Source: Stutzerimonas stutzeri
GTDB lineage: Bacteria > Pseudomonadota > Gammaproteobacteria > Pseudomonadales > Pseudomonadaceae
NCBI RefSeq assembly: GCF_015291885.1
Contig: NZ_CP036186.1
Span: 3,982,001 to 4,046,000, forward strand
Direction: 5' to 3'
DNA: 64,000 nt
This document shows, piece after piece, positions 29,324 to 41,435 of this stretch. The stretch's first letter is position 1, and the number at the start of each line of letters is the position of its first letter. The position numbers and the translations under genes are program-made. Below the pieces are notes generated by a model, which did not search any database, was not told the origin of the DNA, and worked only from the letters and a program-made list of their open reading frames with translations.

Positions 29324-29486
29324 GAGCCCTCCAACGATTCGTAAAACATATCATTTGGGTCGAATAATATATTGGATAGCTCAAATAAAGCTCCCTATCA
29401 TTCGCCTCATAAACCTAATCAAATGCGCTCTCGCCCGCTTTTCAATCGATGAATGCTGGCGTTACGGGCAACGTTTGGTCGGAAAA
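29324..29486. promoter_or_regulatory. AT-rich divergent regulatory region (LysR / MFS)
   Basis: This spacer is far richer in A and T than its surroundings (for example AATAATATATTGG around 29363). It contains GATAG (29375-29379) and CTATC (29395-29399) as an interrupted dyad. This is where a LysR protein would be expected to bind; the exact site is not clear. Confidence 0.4.
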
Positions 29487-30776
29487 ATGTATTCCCTAGA
29501 GGCCATGATCTTGAACAGCACGCAGTGCGCCGCAGGCGCGCCGGCAGACACGAAAGACAGTCCCGCGCCATTCCTCTACACCGAAAAAGGTACTCCGCGC
29601 TTTACACGTACGGCGCTGGCATTGTTCGCCGCAGGCTTCGCCACTTTCGCCTTGCTTTACTGCGTACAACCGATGATGCCCATGCTGTCGCACGCCTTTG
29701 GCATAAATGCGGCAGAAAGCAGCCTGATCCTTTCGCTTTCGACCATCACCCTGGCGGTCGGCCTACTGATAACCGGGCCGATTTCCGACGCGATAGGCCG
29801 CAAACCGGTAATGGTCGCATCCTTGCTGGCTGCAGCTCTGTTCACCCTGGGCAGCGCGCTGGCGCCCAGCTGGCATGGCGTGCTGTTGATGCGCGCGCTT
29901 GTCGGCCTGGCGCTGAGCGGGCTGGCGGCTGTTGCGATGACCTACCTCAGCGAGGAAATACACCCGCAACATCTCGGCTTGGCGATGGGGCTTTACATCG
30001 GCGGTAACGCAATTGGTGGCATGAGCGGGCGCCTGCTGAGCGGCGTGTTGGTCGACTACCTCTCCTGGCACAGCGTACTCGGCCTGATGGGCGGCCTGGC
30101 GCTGCTGGCCGCGCTGTTGCTCTGGCGATTCCTGCCTGAATCACGGCATTTCAACCCACGTCCGCTGCGCCCTCGAGGACTGGTACAGGGCTATGCCATG
30201 CATTTTCGTGATGCCGGCCTGCCCTGGCTGTTCCTGCAGGGATTTCTCCTCATGGGCAGTTTCGTCACCCTCTACAACTACATCGGCTATCGCCTCATCG
30301 CCTCGCCCTTTCAGCTGAGTCAGACCATGGTCGGACTGCTGGCTGTGGTGTATCTGTCAGGCATCTACAGTTCGGCGCAGGTCGGTGCGCTGGCCGATCG
30401 ATTCGGTCGCCGTCGGGTGTTCTGGGTGGTGATTTCGCTGATGCTCGCCGGGGTCGGCCTGACCCTGTTCGATCAACTGCCGATGGTGCTGATGGGCATG
30501 TTGCTATTTACTTTCGGCTTCTTTGGCGCTCATTCAGTCGCCAGCAGCTGGATTGGGCGGCGCGCAAGGCAGGCACGGGGCCAGGCATCGTCGCTGTATC
30601 TGTTCAGCTACTACTTAGGCTCCAGCATCGCTGGGACCCTGGGCGGCTTCTTCTGGCACGCGGCAGGCTGGGATGGTGTCGGTCTTTTCATCGCCTCACT
30701 GCTGCTGATCTCGCTCGCTGTGGCGCTACATCTGGCGCGGCTACCGGCATTGCCCGAGCCGCAGACGGCGCACTGA
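29487..30776 (+). CDS. MFS transporter (YnfM-like)
   Basis: This 429-residue major facilitator protein has about 12 hydrophobic segments. The motif after TM2 is GPISDAIGRKPVM, the classic MFS motif A, repeated in weaker form as GALADRFGRRRVF in the second half. Similarity in layout to E. coli YnfM, including the divergent LysR neighbour, suggests efflux or uptake of a small organic molecule, which is not identified. The start is uncertain: ATG 29487 or ATG 29505; the longer open frame to 29322 would overlap the regulatory spacer. Confidence 0.87.
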   Translation: MYSLEAMILNSTQCAAGAPADTKDSPAPFLYTEKGTPRFTRTALALFAAGFATFALLYCVQPMMPMLSHAFGINAAESSLILSLSTITLAVGLLITGPISDAIGRKPVMVASLLAAALFTLGSALAPSWHGVLLMRALVGLALSGLAAVAMTYLSEEIHPQHLGLAMGLYIGGNAIGGMSGRLLSGVLVDYLSWHSVLGLMGGLALLAALLLWRFLPESRHFNPRPLRPRGLVQGYAMHFRDAGLPWLFLQGFLLMGSFVTLYNYIGYRLIASPFQLSQTMVGLLAVVYLSGIYSSAQVGALADRFGRRRVFWVVISLMLAGVGLTLFDQLPMVLMGMLLFTFGFFGAHSVASSWIGRRARQARGQASSLYLFSYYLGSSIAGTLGGFFWHAAGWDGVGLFIASLLLISLAVALHLARLPALPEPQTAH

Positions 30777-30787
30777 CCGCGAAAGTA

Positions 30788-30812
30788 AAACGCCCCGCTA
30801 AGCGGGGCGTTT
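30788..30812. terminator. Bidirectional terminator, MFS gene / hemE
   Basis: AAACGCCCCGCT (30788-30799) pairs with AGCGGGGCGTTT (30801-30812). A and T runs on the two sides let it serve both convergent genes. Confidence 0.9.
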
Positions 30813-30828
30813 GTTTACTGCGTGTAAA

Positions 30829-31893
30829 TCAGCCATGGTATTGCGCCGACAGCTCGTGCACCGATCCTATGAAGGCGCCGGCATGAGCCGGGTCGACTTC
30901 CGGTGTGATGCCGTGGCCCAGGTTGAACACGTGGCCCTCGCCATGGCCGAAGCTGGCCAGAATGCGTGCCACCTCGGCACGGATGGCATCGGGCTTGGCG
31001 TAAAGCACGCTCGGGTCCATGTTGCCCTGCAGGGCAACCTTGTAGCCAACACGACGACGCGCCTCGCCGATGTCGCAGGTCCAATCCAGACCAAGTGCTT
31101 CGACGCCCACCTCGGCCATCGACTCCAGCCATAGGCCGCCGCCCTTGGTGAACATGATGACCGGCACACGACGGCCGTCATGCTCGCGAATCAAACCATC
31201 GACGATCTTGCGCATGTAAGCCAGGGAGAACTCCTGGTACGCCGCCGCCGACAGGCTGCCGCCCCAGGAATCGAAGATCTGCACCGCCTGAGCGCCAGCC
31301 AGGATCTGGCCGTTGAGATAGCTGGTGACCGATTGGGCCAGCTTGTCCAGCAGAGCGTGCATAGCCTGCGGGTTTTCGTAGAGCATGGCCTTGGACTTGC
31401 GGAAGTCCTTAGACGAGCCGCCCTCGACCATATAGGTCGCCAGCGTCCATGGACTGCCAGAGAACCCGATCAACGGTACACGGCCATTGAGTTCGCGGCG
31501 GATAGTGCGCACCGCATCCATCACATACCCCAGGTCTTTCTCTGGGTCGGGGATCGGTAGCGCCTCGATGTCCGCCATGGTGCTCACTACTTTCTTGAAG
31601 CGCGGCCCCTCACCAGTCTCGAAATACAGGCCCAGGCCCATGGCGTCCGGTACGGTGAGGATGTCGGAAAACAGGATCGCAGCGTCCAGCGGGTAGCGCT
31701 CCAGCGGCTGCAGGGTTACCTCACAGGCGAGCTCGGGATTCATGCACAGGCTCATGAAGTCACCGGCCTTGGCGCGGCTAGCCCGGTACTCGGGTAGATA
31801 GCGACCGGCCTGGCGCATCATCCACACCGGGGTGACATCGACAGGCTGCTTGAGCAGGGCGCGGAGGAAGCGGTCGTTCTTCAAGGCGGTCAT
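30829..31893 (-). CDS. hemE: Uroporphyrinogen decarboxylase
   Basis: HemE removes four acetate carboxyls from uroporphyrinogen III to give coproporphyrinogen III in heme synthesis. The protein has 354 residues and the family signature [11 protein letters not shown] near residue 27, with further blocks [16 protein letters not shown] and [12 protein letters not shown] 31893 matches the family; the frame stays open to 31989, across the gltD terminator. It lies downstream of gltBD on the same strand but is separated from it by a strong terminator, so it is probably independently transcribed. Confidence 0.97.
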   Translation of the reverse strand: MTALKNDRFLRALLKQPVDVTPVWMMRQAGRYLPEYRASRAKAGDFMSLCMNPELACEVTLQPLERYPLDAAILFSDILTVPDAMGLGLYFETGEGPRFKKVVSTMADIEALPIPDPEKDLGYVMDAVRTIRRELNGRVPLIGFSGSPWTLATYMVEGGSSKDFRKSKAMLYENPQAMHALLDKLAQSVTSYLNGQILAGAQAVQIFDSWGGSLSAAAYQEFSLAYMRKIVDGLIREHDGRRVPVIMFTKGGGLWLESMAEVGVEALGLDWTCDIGEARRRVGYKVALQGNMDPSVLYAKPDAIRAEVARILASFGHGEGHVFNLGHGITPEVDPAHAGAFIGSVHELSAQYHG

Positions 31894-31937
31894 GGCAGGA
31901 TTCCAGCGTAAAAGTGCCGTGCATTGTCGCAAAGCGG

Positions 31938-31966
31938 AAAAAAAAAGGCACGGCGAGCGCCGTGCC
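31938..31966 (-). terminator. Intrinsic terminator of gltBD
   Basis: On the minus strand GGCACGGC, loop GCTC, GCCGTGCC is followed by nine T. It is the strongest terminator in the window. Confidence 0.95.
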
Positions 31967-32031
31967 ATTTCGCTATGGGCTTGATTCAAATCAGGCCACT
32001 CCGGACACCTTCGGCGCCCGGCGATACCCGA

Positions 32032-33501
<1,470 letters not shown>

Positions 33502-33557
33502 TCAGGGTAAGCAGCGGCCCCGCCGAGGCTGGGGCCGCTGCCTGAAGCGGCTTATTG

Positions 33558-36500
33558 TTATTGCGGGTTGGCCCGGGTGCTCGACAGCAGCGAAGCCAGG
33601 TTGGCCGCCTTGGGCTTGACCAGCCAGAAACGACGCAGGTAATCGTCGAGATTATCCAGCAGTTCAGCCCCCCACTCACTCGCAGTTTCAGCAACATATT
33701 CGCGCAGGACACCCTGCAGATGGCTGCGATAGGCTTCCATCGCCTCACCAGTGATGCGCTGCAGGTTGACCAGCTCGTTGTTCACGCGGTCGATGAAGCT
33801 GTTGTCCATGTCCAGCACATAGGCAAAACCGCCAGTCATGCCCGAACCGAAGTTGTGCCCGGTCTTGCCGAGTACGCAGACGAAGCCACCGGTCATGTAC
33901 TCGCAGCAATGATCGCCCGTGCCCTCGACGACCGCATGCGCGCCGGAGTTGCGAACTGCGAAACGTTCACCCGCAGTGCCCGCAGCGAACAGCTTGCCGC
34001 CGGTCGCCCCATATAGGCAGGTGTTACCGATGATCGCCGAGTCCTGTGAGCGATAGGCAGCCCCTTGCGGAGGTGTGACCACCAGCTTGCCACCAGTCAT
34101 GCCTTTGCCGACGTAGTCGTTGGCGTCGCCTTCCAGATACAGGTTGAGGCCGCCGGCGTTCCAAACACCGAAGCTTTGGCCAGCGGTACCCTTGAAGCGG
34201 AAGGTGATCGGCGAACCTGCCATGCCCTGGTTGCCGTGCTGGCGAGCGATCTCGCCGGAGACACGAGCACCGATAGAACGGTCACAGTTACAGATTTCCA
34301 GCTCGAACTCGCCACCACTCTTGGCATCGATGGCGGCTTTGGCCAGCTTGACCATTTCTTCGGCCAGCAGCCCCTGATCGAACGGCGGGTTCTTCTCAAC
34401 CAAGCAGAACTGCGGCTTGTCGGCGGAGATGTTGCTGCTTCCGAGCAGCGGCGTCAGATCGAGGTTGTTTTGCTTGGCCGTTTCACCCGGCAGCACTTCG
34501 AGCAGATCGGTACGGCCGATCAGCTCGCCCAGACTACGCACGCCCAGCTTGGCCAGCCACTCGCGGGTTTCCTCAGCGACGAACTGGAAGAAGTTGACCA
34601 CCATATCGACGGTGCCGATGAAGTGATCCTTGCGCAGCTGCTCGTTCTGCGTAGCAACGCCAGTGGCGCAGTTGTTCAGATGGCAGATACGCAGGTACTT
34701 ACAGCCCAGGGCGATCATCGGCGCGGTACCGAAGCCGAAGCTCTCCGCACCGAGAATCGCAGCCTTGATCACGTCCAGCCCCGTTTTCAGACCGCCATCG
34801 GTTTGCACCCGGACCTTGCCACGCAGATCGTTGCCGCGCAGCGTCTGGTGGGTTTCGGCCAGGCCTAGTTCCCAAGGCGACCCGGCATAACGGATCGAGG
34901 TCAGCGGCGAAGCGCCGGTACCACCGTCGTAACCGGAGATGGTGATCAGATCGGCATAGGCCTTGGCCACGCCAGCGGCGATGGTGCCGACGCCAGGCTC
35001 GGCCACCAACTTGACCGAAACCAGCGCCTGCGGGTTGACCTGCTTGAGGTCGAAGATCAGCTGTGCCAAATCCTCGATGGAGTAGATATCGTGGTGCGGC
35101 GGCGGCGAGATCAGCGTGACGCCCGGTACCGCGTAGCGCAGTCGAGCGATCAGGCCGTTGACCTTGCCGCCTGGCAGCTGGCCGCCTTCACCGGGCTTGG
35201 CGCCCTGGGCAACCTTGATCTGCAGCACTTCGGCATTGACCAGGTATTCCGGCGTAACACCGAAGCGACCGGTCGCGACCTGCTTGATCTTCGAGCTGCG
35301 CTCGGTGCCGTAACGCGCAGGATCTTCGCCGCCCTCACCGGAGTTCGAGCGTGCGCCGATACGGTTCATTGCAGCAGCAATGGCTTCGTGGGCTTCCGGC
35401 GATAGCGCGCCGAGGGAAATACCGGCAGAGTCGAAACGCTTGAGGATGGCCTCCAGCGGCTCTACCTCTTCCAGCGCCAGCGGCTGCTCAGCTACCTTGA
35501 CCTTGAGCAGGTCGCGCAACATGGCCACTGGACGCTGGTCGACCAGCGCGGTGTATTCCTTGAAGCGGCTGTAATCACCGCTCTGCACCGCCATCTGCAA
35601 CGCACTGACCACGTCTGGGTTGTAGGCGTGGTATTCACCACCGTAGACGAACTTCAGCAAGCCGCCCTGCTGGATAGGCTTGCGGCTGCTCCAAGCTTCG
35701 GCCGCGAGCGCCTTCTGTTCAGCCTCAAGATCCTCGAAGCGCGCGCCCTTGATACGACTGGCGACACCGCGGAAGCTGAGCTCGACGATCTCGTCGGACA
35801 AACCAACAGCCTCAAACAGCTGCGCCCCACGATAGGAGGCGATGGTCGAGATGCCCATCTTGGAGATGATCTTCATCAGCCCCTTGGAGATGCCCTTGCG
35901 ATAGTGTTTGAACACTTCATAGAGATCGCCCAGCACTTCACCAGTGCGGATCAGATCGCCCAGCACCTCGAAAGCAAGGAACGGATAGACCGCAGTCGCG
36001 CCGAAACCGATCAGCACCGCAAAGTGATGCGGGTCACGGGCCGTGGCGGTTTCCACCAGGATGTTACAGCTGCAACGCAGGCCGGTATCCACTAGACGAT
36101 GGTGAACCGCGCCCACGGCCAGCGAAGCATGAACCGGCAGTTTGCCTGGTGCGATATGACGATCGCTGAGTACCAGCAGCACCTTGCCGCCACGTACGGC
36201 TTCCTCGGCCTGATCGGCAATGTTGCGAATCGCCGCCTCTAGGCCAATGGTCTCGTCGTAATTCAGGTCGATGACCAGACGCTCGAAACCCGGACGCTCC
36301 AGATTCATGATCGTGCGCCACTTCGCCGGCGAGATCACCGGTGTGGTCAGAATCGCGCGATTGGCGTGCTCGGCGGTTTCCTCGAAGACATTGCGCTCGG
36401 CACCCAGGCAGGTTTCCAGCGACATGACGATGGCTTCACGCAGCGGATCGATCGGCGGGTTAGTGACCTGCGCGAACTGCTGACGGAAATAGTCGTAGGG

Positions 36501-38006
36501 CGAGCGCACGCAACGCGACAGCACGGCCATCGGCGTATCGTCACCCATCGAGCCGACCGCTTCCTGGCCCTGCTCGGCCAGCGGGCGCAGCACCTGGTCA
36601 CGCTCCTCGAAGGTGACCTGGTACATCTTCATGTACTGCTTGAGCTGGTCGGCATCGTAGAAGGCCGAACCGTGGTCGTTGTCGTCCAGGGTCGACTGAA
36701 TGCGCAGCGCGTTCTGGCGCAGCCACTTCTTGTAGGGCTGCTGCGCCTTCAGGTGGTTGTCGATGTCGTCGGTGTGCAACACCTTGCCCGTGTGTGTATC
36801 GACGGCAAGGATCTGCCCCGGGCCGACGCGGCCCTTGGCCAGGACATCCTCGGGCTTGTAGTCCCAAACGCCGACTTCGGACGCGAGGGTGATGTATCCG
36901 TTCTTGGTGGTGACCCAGCGGGCCGGGCGCAGCCCGTTGCGGTCGAGCAGGCAAACCGCATGTCGACCGTCGGTCAATACCACGCCAGCCGGGCCGTCCC
37001 AGGGTTCCATGTGCATGGAATTGAATTCATAGAACGCCCGCAGATCGGGGTCCATGGTTTCTACGTTCTGCCAGGCCGGCGGGATGATCATGCGTAGCCC
37101 GCGGAACAGATCCATTCCGCCGGTGACCAAGAGCTCAAGCATGTTGTCCATGCTTGAGGAGTCAGAGCCGGTGCGGTTGATCAGCGGCGATAGGGTCTCG
37201 AGATCAGGCAGCAGCTCGTTAGCGAACTTCAGGCGACGTGCCTGCGCCCAGTTGCGGTTGCCGGTGATGGTATTGATCTCACCGTTGTGTGCGAGAAAGC
37301 GGAACGGCTGGGCCAGGCGCCATTGCGGCATGGTATTGGTGGAGAAACGCTGGTGAAACACGCAGATAGCGGTCGCGAGGCGCTCATCACCCAGGTCGGG
37401 GTAGAACTGCGCCAAGTCGGCGGGCATCATCAGGCCCTTGTAGATGATGTCCTTGTCGGAGAGGCTGCACACGTAAAAGGCGCTGTCGTCAGCGAGGGCG
37501 ACCTCGGCCCGGCGGCGCGCGAAGAACAGCTTGATGCCGAACTCGCGCTCATCCATTCCGTCGCCGGAGACGAACACCTGCTCGATGCGCGGCAAGCGTT
37601 CCAAGGCCAGCTGACCCAGTACGCTGGTATCGACCGGGACTTCGCGCCAGCCGACCAGAGTCAAGCCTTGAGCGGTGATTTCTTCGCTCAGACGAGTCCG
37701 CGCTTGTTCAGCTTTGGTGGCGTTCGGGTCCAGAAAGATCATCCCGACGGCGTACTGCGCAGGCAGTTCGGCGTTGAAATGCTCCCGCGCCATGGCGCGC
37801 AGGAAGGCGTCAGGCTTCTGCATGAGCAGACCGCAGCCGTCACCCGTTTTACCATCGGCATTGATGCCGCCACGGTGAGTCATGCAGGTCAGGGACTGAA
37901 TGGCAGTCTTTAGCAGGTGATGGCTAGCTTCGCCCTGCATGTGGGCAATCAGACCGAAGCCGCAGTTATCCTTGAACTCTTCAGGACGAAAAAGACCTGC
38001 TCTCAT
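33558..38006 (-). CDS. gltB: Glutamate synthase (NADPH) large subunit
   Basis: The alpha subunit of GOGAT converts glutamine and 2-oxoglutarate to two glutamates, the main nitrogen-assimilation route with GlnA. It has 1482 residues. A 14-residue propeptide precedes the class II amidotransferase nucleophile C15 ([12 protein letters not shown]). Then come the central domain, the FMN synthase domain ([25 protein letters not shown]), a 3Fe-4S cluster motif ([15 protein letters not shown]) and the GXGXG beta-helix at the C-terminus. ATG 38006 has GGAG five bases upstream; GTG 38012 would overlap that site. The 172-base spacer above it contains the terminator of the DamX-like gene and probably the gltBD promoter. 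Confidence 0.98.
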   Translation of the reverse strand: MRAGLFRPEEFKDNCGFGLIAHMQGEASHHLLKTAIQSLTCMTHRGGINADGKTGDGCGLLMQKPDAFLRAMAREHFNAELPAQYAVGMIFLDPNATKAEQARTRLSEEITAQGLTLVGWREVPVDTSVLGQLALERLPRIEQVFVSGDGMDEREFGIKLFFARRRAEVALADDSAFYVCSLSDKDIIYKGLMMPADLAQFYPDLGDERLATAICVFHQRFSTNTMPQWRLAQPFRFLAHNGEINTITGNRNWAQARRLKFANELLPDLETLSPLINRTGSDSSSMDNMLELLVTGGMDLFRGLRMIIPPAWQNVETMDPDLRAFYEFNSMHMEPWDGPAGVVLTDGRHAVCLLDRNGLRPARWVTTKNGYITLASEVGVWDYKPEDVLAKGRVGPGQILAVDTHTGKVLHTDDIDNHLKAQQPYKKWLRQNALRIQSTLDDNDHGSAFYDADQLKQYMKMYQVTFEERDQVLRPLAEQGQEAVGSMGDDTPMAVLSRCVRSPYDYFRQQFAQVTNPPIDPLREAIVMSLETCLGAERNVFEETAEHANRAILTTPVISPAKWRTIMNLERPGFERLVIDLNYDETIGLEAAIRNIADQAEEAVRGGKVLLVLSDRHIAPGKLPVHASLAVGAVHHRLVDTGLRCSCNILVETATARDPHHFAVLIGFGATAVYPFLAFEVLGDLIRTGEVLGDLYEVFKHYRKGISKGLMKIISKMGISTIASYRGAQLFEAVGLSDEIVELSFRGVASRIKGARFEDLEAEQKALAAEAWSSRKPIQQGGLLKFVYGGEYHAYNPDVVSALQMAVQSGDYSRFKEYTALVDQRPVAMLRDLLKVKVAEQPLALEEVEPLEAILKRFDSAGISLGALSPEAHEAIAAAMNRIGARSNSGEGGEDPARYGTERSSKIKQVATGRFGVTPEYLVNAEVLQIKVAQGAKPGEGGQLPGGKVNGLIARLRYAVPGVTLISPPPHHDIYSIEDLAQLIFDLKQVNPQALVSVKLVAEPGVGTIAAGVAKAYADLITISGYDGGTGASPLTSIRYAGSPWELGLAETHQTLRGNDLRGKVRVQTDGGLKTGLDVIKAAILGAESFGFGTAPMIALGCKYLRICHLNNCATGVATQNEQLRKDHFIGTVDMVVNFFQFVAEETREWLAKLGVRSLGELIGRTDLLEVLPGETAKQNNLDLTPLLGSSNISADKPQFCLVEKNPPFDQGLLAEEMVKLAKAAIDAKSGGEFELEICNCDRSIGARVSGEIARQHGNQGMAGSPITFRFKGTAGQSFGVWNAGGLNLYLEGDANDYVGKGMTGGKLVVTPPQGAAYRSQDSAIIGNTCLYGATGGKLFAAGTAGERFAVRNSGAHAVVEGTGDHCCEYMTGGFVCVLGKTGHNFGSGMTGGFAYVLDMDNSFIDRVNNELVNLQRITGEAMEAYRSHLQGVLREYVAETASEWGAELLDNLDDYLRRFWLVKPKAANLASLLSSTRANPQ

Positions 38007-38138
38007 AGGCACTCCACCAGCTAAATTCGTTGTAAATCAACCCCTTATTGACGGGAAGAGAATCACCCCGTCATTCACGTGGGCAAAAGGGGGAGCAGTT
38101 TACAAAGCTAGCTAGAGCGACACAATTTATTTTTGCAA

Positions 38139-38173
38139 GCCCCAAAAAGGTGCATAACGCACTTTTTTAGGGC
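38139..38173 (-). terminator. Imperfect hairpin terminator of the DamX-like gene
   Basis: Arms 38139-38153 and 38159-38173 form a 15-base stem with one wobble and one mismatch around a 5-base loop. On the minus strand the outer part is a T-rich run (CTTTTTGGGG). It lies between the DamX-like stop and gltB. Confidence 0.65.
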
Positions 38174-38178
38174 ATTTT

Positions 38179-39747
38179 TTAACGCTTCTCTGTCATTTCC
38201 TGCTGCACGCTGGAAAAACTACGCACCCAAGGTTTGCCAGCCTGCAACGAAGCGGGCAGCGATTTCACGGCTGCAACCGCCCCGGCACGATTGGCAAAAT
38301 TGCCGTATGTGACGACGTAGAGCGGCTTGCCTTCATGCGTCTTGGCAAAATAGCGGTAGTTACCTCCGTGCTGCTGGACAACTGCCTGAGCATTCTTTTC
38401 GACACTCGTACCTAAAATCTGAATCAGATAATTGCTCCCCGGTTGACTGGCATACCACGCGCCATTCCCTGAGGTCGAAGGCGTTGCGGAAGTTGCCGGG
38501 GCCGGGCCCGCGACATTCGGTCGCACCGGAGGCGAAGCAGGTGCTGGTGCTGGAGCAGGCGCGGTCACCACAGGCGGCGTCGGAGCTCTTTCTGAAGCCT
38601 GCTCTGCAGGTGCAGGTGCAGGTGCAGGTGCAGGTGCAGGTGCAGGTGCAGGTGCAGGTGCAGGTACTGTAGGCGCCTTCACCTCGGGCAACATCACATC
38701 GCCCTCATCCTCGCCGCCTGCTGCTGCGGCCAGCGGCTCGCGAATCACCGGCTGGGCATCACCACCAAGCGGGAGAGATGCGGAACGTTCTTCAGCATCG
38801 AACTGAATGGCCGTCTGCTGATCCTGGCCGCCACCACCCTCTGCCGATGAGGTTTCGAGTGGCAGACGAGTCACGTCAGCGGAGCTGGGCCGCTCCGGCT
38901 CACCGCTGCGGAGAAATAGAATTGCAACCGCGATAGCGGCGAGCACGGCCAACGCAGCCAGCAAATGCTTCTTTGGTAGAGCGATGCCAATAGCTGTTCC
39001 GCGCCCCCGGGTGCTTTGCATAGCAGACAGCAATTCGTCTCGAGCAATAACATTGATAGTTCCCGGCCAGCCTCCTGACTCCTCATGGATACGCCCGATC
39101 TGCTCGTCACTCAGGCATTCAATGCCACCTCCAGCCCCCTCCAGGCGCTGCGCCAGGTACTCACGAGTCTCGTCCTCTTCATAAGGTTGCAGCGCGATAG
39201 CGTGAAAGCGCTCGGCCCCTTCACTCAAGGCCTCAAGCCGAGCAGCCAGGGCAGGCTCACCAAACAGGAATACATGCGGACGAGCCTCGGGGGTGCCCAC
39301 AGCGAGACGCAACAAGGTCTCTACCGCTGCGCCCGTCAGTTGCTCGGCGTCATCGACCAGCAGGTAGACCTCCTGACCGGTCAACGCCAGCTGGATAATC
39401 TGCGCCATCACGCCTTCGAAATCAGCGCCCTGGCTATTCAGCGCCTGTGCAATCTGAGCAAGCAATGCGCTGGCATCGGTAGTTGCATGCGGCGTAATCA
39501 CCACACTCTGAACTGACTGCTTGTTGCTGCTCGCCACCAGCGCTTGCCGCAGCAAGGTTTTTCCACTGCCTTCTGGCCCGGTAACCAACAGCAGCAACTG
39601 GCTATACCGAGCCAGATGATGCAGCTGCCCAAGCACAGGCTTGCGCTGCGCAGGAAAGAACTTGAAACCCGGAACGCGAGCGGCGAAAGGGTCATGGCTG
39701 AAGCCATAGTGGTTCAGAAACGCGTCGTCCGCAGACAAACTGGTCAT
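38179..39747 (-). CDS. DamX-like AAA ATPase with C-terminal SPOR domain
   Basis: This 522-residue protein has an ExeA/GspA-like ATPase head, with Walker A TGPEGSGKT near residue 57 and a DDAEQL Walker B-like block. A single membrane segment (about residues 258-276, LLAALAVLAAIAVAILF) is followed by a long Pro/Ala-rich periplasmic linker and a SPOR domain (about residues 440-515, with YLIQILGTS and RYFAKTHEGKPLYVV). SPOR domains bind denuded peptidoglycan at the septum, so a role in cell division is likely. E. coli DamX has the same gene position after aroK-aroB. The linker contains a perfect hexanucleotide tandem repeat. It overlaps no neighbour; aroB ends 10 bases upstream. Confidence 0.88.
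   Translation of the reverse strand: MTSLSADDAFLNHYGFSHDPFAARVPGFKFFPAQRKPVLGQLHHLARYSQLLLLVTGPEGSGKTLLRQALVASSNKQSVQSVVITPHATTDASALLAQIAQALNSQGADFEGVMAQIIQLALTGQEVYLLVDDAEQLTGAAVETLLRLAVGTPEARPHVFLFGEPALAARLEALSEGAERFHAIALQPYEEDETREYLAQRLEGAGGGIECLSDEQIGRIHEESGGWPGTINVIARDELLSAMQSTRGRGTAIGIALPKKHLLAALAVLAAIAVAILFLRSGEPERPSSADVTRLPLETSSAEGGGGQDQQTAIQFDAEERSASLPLGGDAQPVIREPLAAAAGGEDEGDVMLPEVKAPTVPAPAPAPAPAPAPAPAPAPAEQASERAPTPPVVTAPAPAPAPASPPVRPNVAGPAPATSATPSTSGNGAWYASQPGSNYLIQILGTSVEKNAQAVVQQHGGNYRYFAKTHEGKPLYVVTYGNFANRAGAVAAVKSLPASLQAGKPWVRSFSSVQQEMTEKR
38605..38664. repeat. Perfect 6-bp tandem repeat, 10 copies
   Basis: The plus strand reads TGCAGG ten times without error over 60 bases. On the coding strand this gives (Pro-Ala)10 in the linker of the DamX-like protein. 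Copy changes keep the reading frame and only alter linker length. Confidence 0.97.
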
Positions 39748-39757
39748 GGAAATTTTC

Positions 39758-40861
39758 TTAAGCTCCCAGATGTTCCGTCATAGCGCCATAGTTGGCACTC
39801 AAGGTGGTTTCTAGCACGTCACGAGGAAAGTCTCCGGTTACAACAGCCTCACCCATCTGCCTTAGCAGAACCAAGCGAAGCCGGCCGTCCAAGACCTTCT
39901 TATCGACGGCCATGTGCTCGAGGAAGTCCTGCGGCCGCATTTCCGATGGGGGCACAACGGGCAGCGCCGCTCGTTGCAGCAACCTGATGGCCCGATCACG
40001 ATCTGCCTGCCCAATCCACCCCAGCTGACAAGACATCTCCAGCGCCATCACGGTTCCCGCCGCCACTGCCTCTCCATGCAGCCAGACGCCATAGCCCATG
40101 TGAGTCTCGATCGCATGGCCGAATGTGTGGCCCAAGTTGAGGGTCGCACGCACGCCAGACTCGCGCTCATCGGCATTCACCACCTTGGCTTTTGCGATGC
40201 AGGAACGGTGAATCGCTTCGGTCAGGGCAGCCGAATCGAGCGCCCGCAGTCGATCGATATTCGCTTCAAGCCAGCCGAGAAAAGGCTCATCACAGATAAG
40301 CCCGTACTTGATTACCTCGGCTAGACCTGCGGACAGCTCGCGGGGCGGCAGGGACTTCAGCGTAGTGGTATCGATAACGACCGCACGAGGCTGATAGAAC
40401 GCACCGATCATGTTCTTGCCCAACGGGTGGTTGATGCCGGTCTTGCCGCCTACGGAAGAGTCCACCTGCGATAACAGCGTAGTGGGCACCTGAATGAAAT
40501 CCACACCACGTTGATAGCTGGCAGCAGCGTAGCCAGCCATGTCGCCGATAACGCCACCGCCAAGCGCGATGATTGTCGTGTGGCGATCATGCCGAGCACC
40601 GAGCAAGGCGTCGAAAATAAGCTGGAGAGTCTGCCAGTTCTTGTAGCCTTCTCCGTCAGGGAGGATCACCGTTGTGACGGCGTAATCGCAAAGGGTTTGC
40701 ATCAGACGATCAAGATAAAGCGGTGCAACCGTTTCGTTGGTAACGATAGCTACCTGCCGCCCACGGATCTTGCTGCTAAAAAGCTCGCCGTGATCGATCA
40801 GCCGCTCGCCGATATGAATGGGATAACTTCGCTCACCGAGATCGACCTGAAGAGTCTGCAT
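39758..40861 (-). CDS. aroB: 3-dehydroquinate synthase
   Basis: AroB cyclises DAHP to 3-dehydroquinate, the second step of the shikimate pathway, using NAD and a divalent metal. The protein has 367 residues and shows [11 protein letters not shown] and [18 protein letters not shown], with metal-ligand histidines in [11 protein letters not shown]. It lies 23 bases after aroK and 10 bases before the DamX-like gene, all on the minus strand; this is the usual pilQ-aroK-aroB-damX string. Confidence 0.98.
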   Translation of the reverse strand: MQTLQVDLGERSYPIHIGERLIDHGELFSSKIRGRQVAIVTNETVAPLYLDRLMQTLCDYAVTTVILPDGEGYKNWQTLQLIFDALLGARHDRHTTIIALGGGVIGDMAGYAAASYQRGVDFIQVPTTLLSQVDSSVGGKTGINHPLGKNMIGAFYQPRAVVIDTTTLKSLPPRELSAGLAEVIKYGLICDEPFLGWLEANIDRLRALDSAALTEAIHRSCIAKAKVVNADERESGVRATLNLGHTFGHAIETHMGYGVWLHGEAVAAGTVMALEMSCQLGWIGQADRDRAIRLLQRAALPVVPPSEMRPQDFLEHMAVDKKVLDGRLRLVLLRQMGEAVVTGDFPRDVLETTLSANYGAMTEHLGA

Positions 40862-40884
40862 GGGGCCCCCGACAATAAAGGGGT

Positions 40885-41430
40885 TTAGGATAGCGCAGAT
40901 TCGTCCCGGCTTTCACGAGGCGGTAATGACGCAAGCCGATCAAGAATCTCCATCACGACCAATCGTGGTGGGCGTTCGTCGGTTTCGATAATGATGTCCG
41001 CTATCGAGCGGTACAAGGGATCGCGAATGGCCATCAGGCCGGCCAAAACGCCACGAGGATCATTTGCCTGCAACAGCGGCCGATTGCGGTCTCGAGAGGT
41101 GCGTTCGAGCTGCTGATCGACCGATGTACAGAGATAGATGACGCGCCCGCCAGAGCGAAGCGCCTCGCGATTATCCTCGCGCAACACCGCGCCACCCCCA
41201 GTGGCGAGAACCACGCCCTCGAGGTGACAGAGATCGGCGATCACTGCGCGTTCACGCTCGCGAAACCCCGCCTCCCCCTCCACATCGAAAATCAGAGGAA
41301 TGCTAGCCCCGGTCCGCTGCTCGATCTCCTTATCGGAGTCCCTGAACGGCAGACGGAGTTCTTTAGCAAGCAAACGCCCGATGGTGCTTTTTCCAGCTCC
41401 CATCGGGCCTACGAGGATGAAATTGTGCAT
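40885..41430 (-). CDS. aroK: Shikimate kinase
   Basis: AroK phosphorylates shikimate at the 3-hydroxyl. The protein has 181 residues, with Walker [10 protein letters not shown] (residues 8-16), the shikimate-binding [11 protein letters not shown], and the GGGA block ([10 protein letters not shown]). It is five bases from the pilQ stop, so it is likely expressed from the pil operon promoter as well. GC content rises back toward the genome norm from here on. Confidence 0.98.
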   Translation of the reverse strand: MHNFILVGPMGAGKSTIGRLLAKELRLPFRDSDKEIEQRTGASIPLIFDVEGEAGFRERERAVIADLCHLEGVVLATGGGAVLREDNREALRSGGRVIYLCTSVDQQLERTSRDRNRPLLQANDPRGVLAGLMAIRDPLYRSIADIIIETDERPPRLVVMEILDRLASLPPRESRDESALS

Positions 41431-41435
41431 TAAGC

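Noticed and set aside
21000..31000. Prophage, integrative element or defence island in the accessory block
   Set aside because: No integrase, transposase, attachment-site repeat, restriction, toxin-antitoxin or CRISPR-associated gene can be seen; all genes there have ordinary metabolic, transport or envelope features.
38605..38664. CRISPR or satellite array
   Set aside because: The unit is six bases with no spacers and lies in frame inside a real gene; it is a simple tandem repeat.
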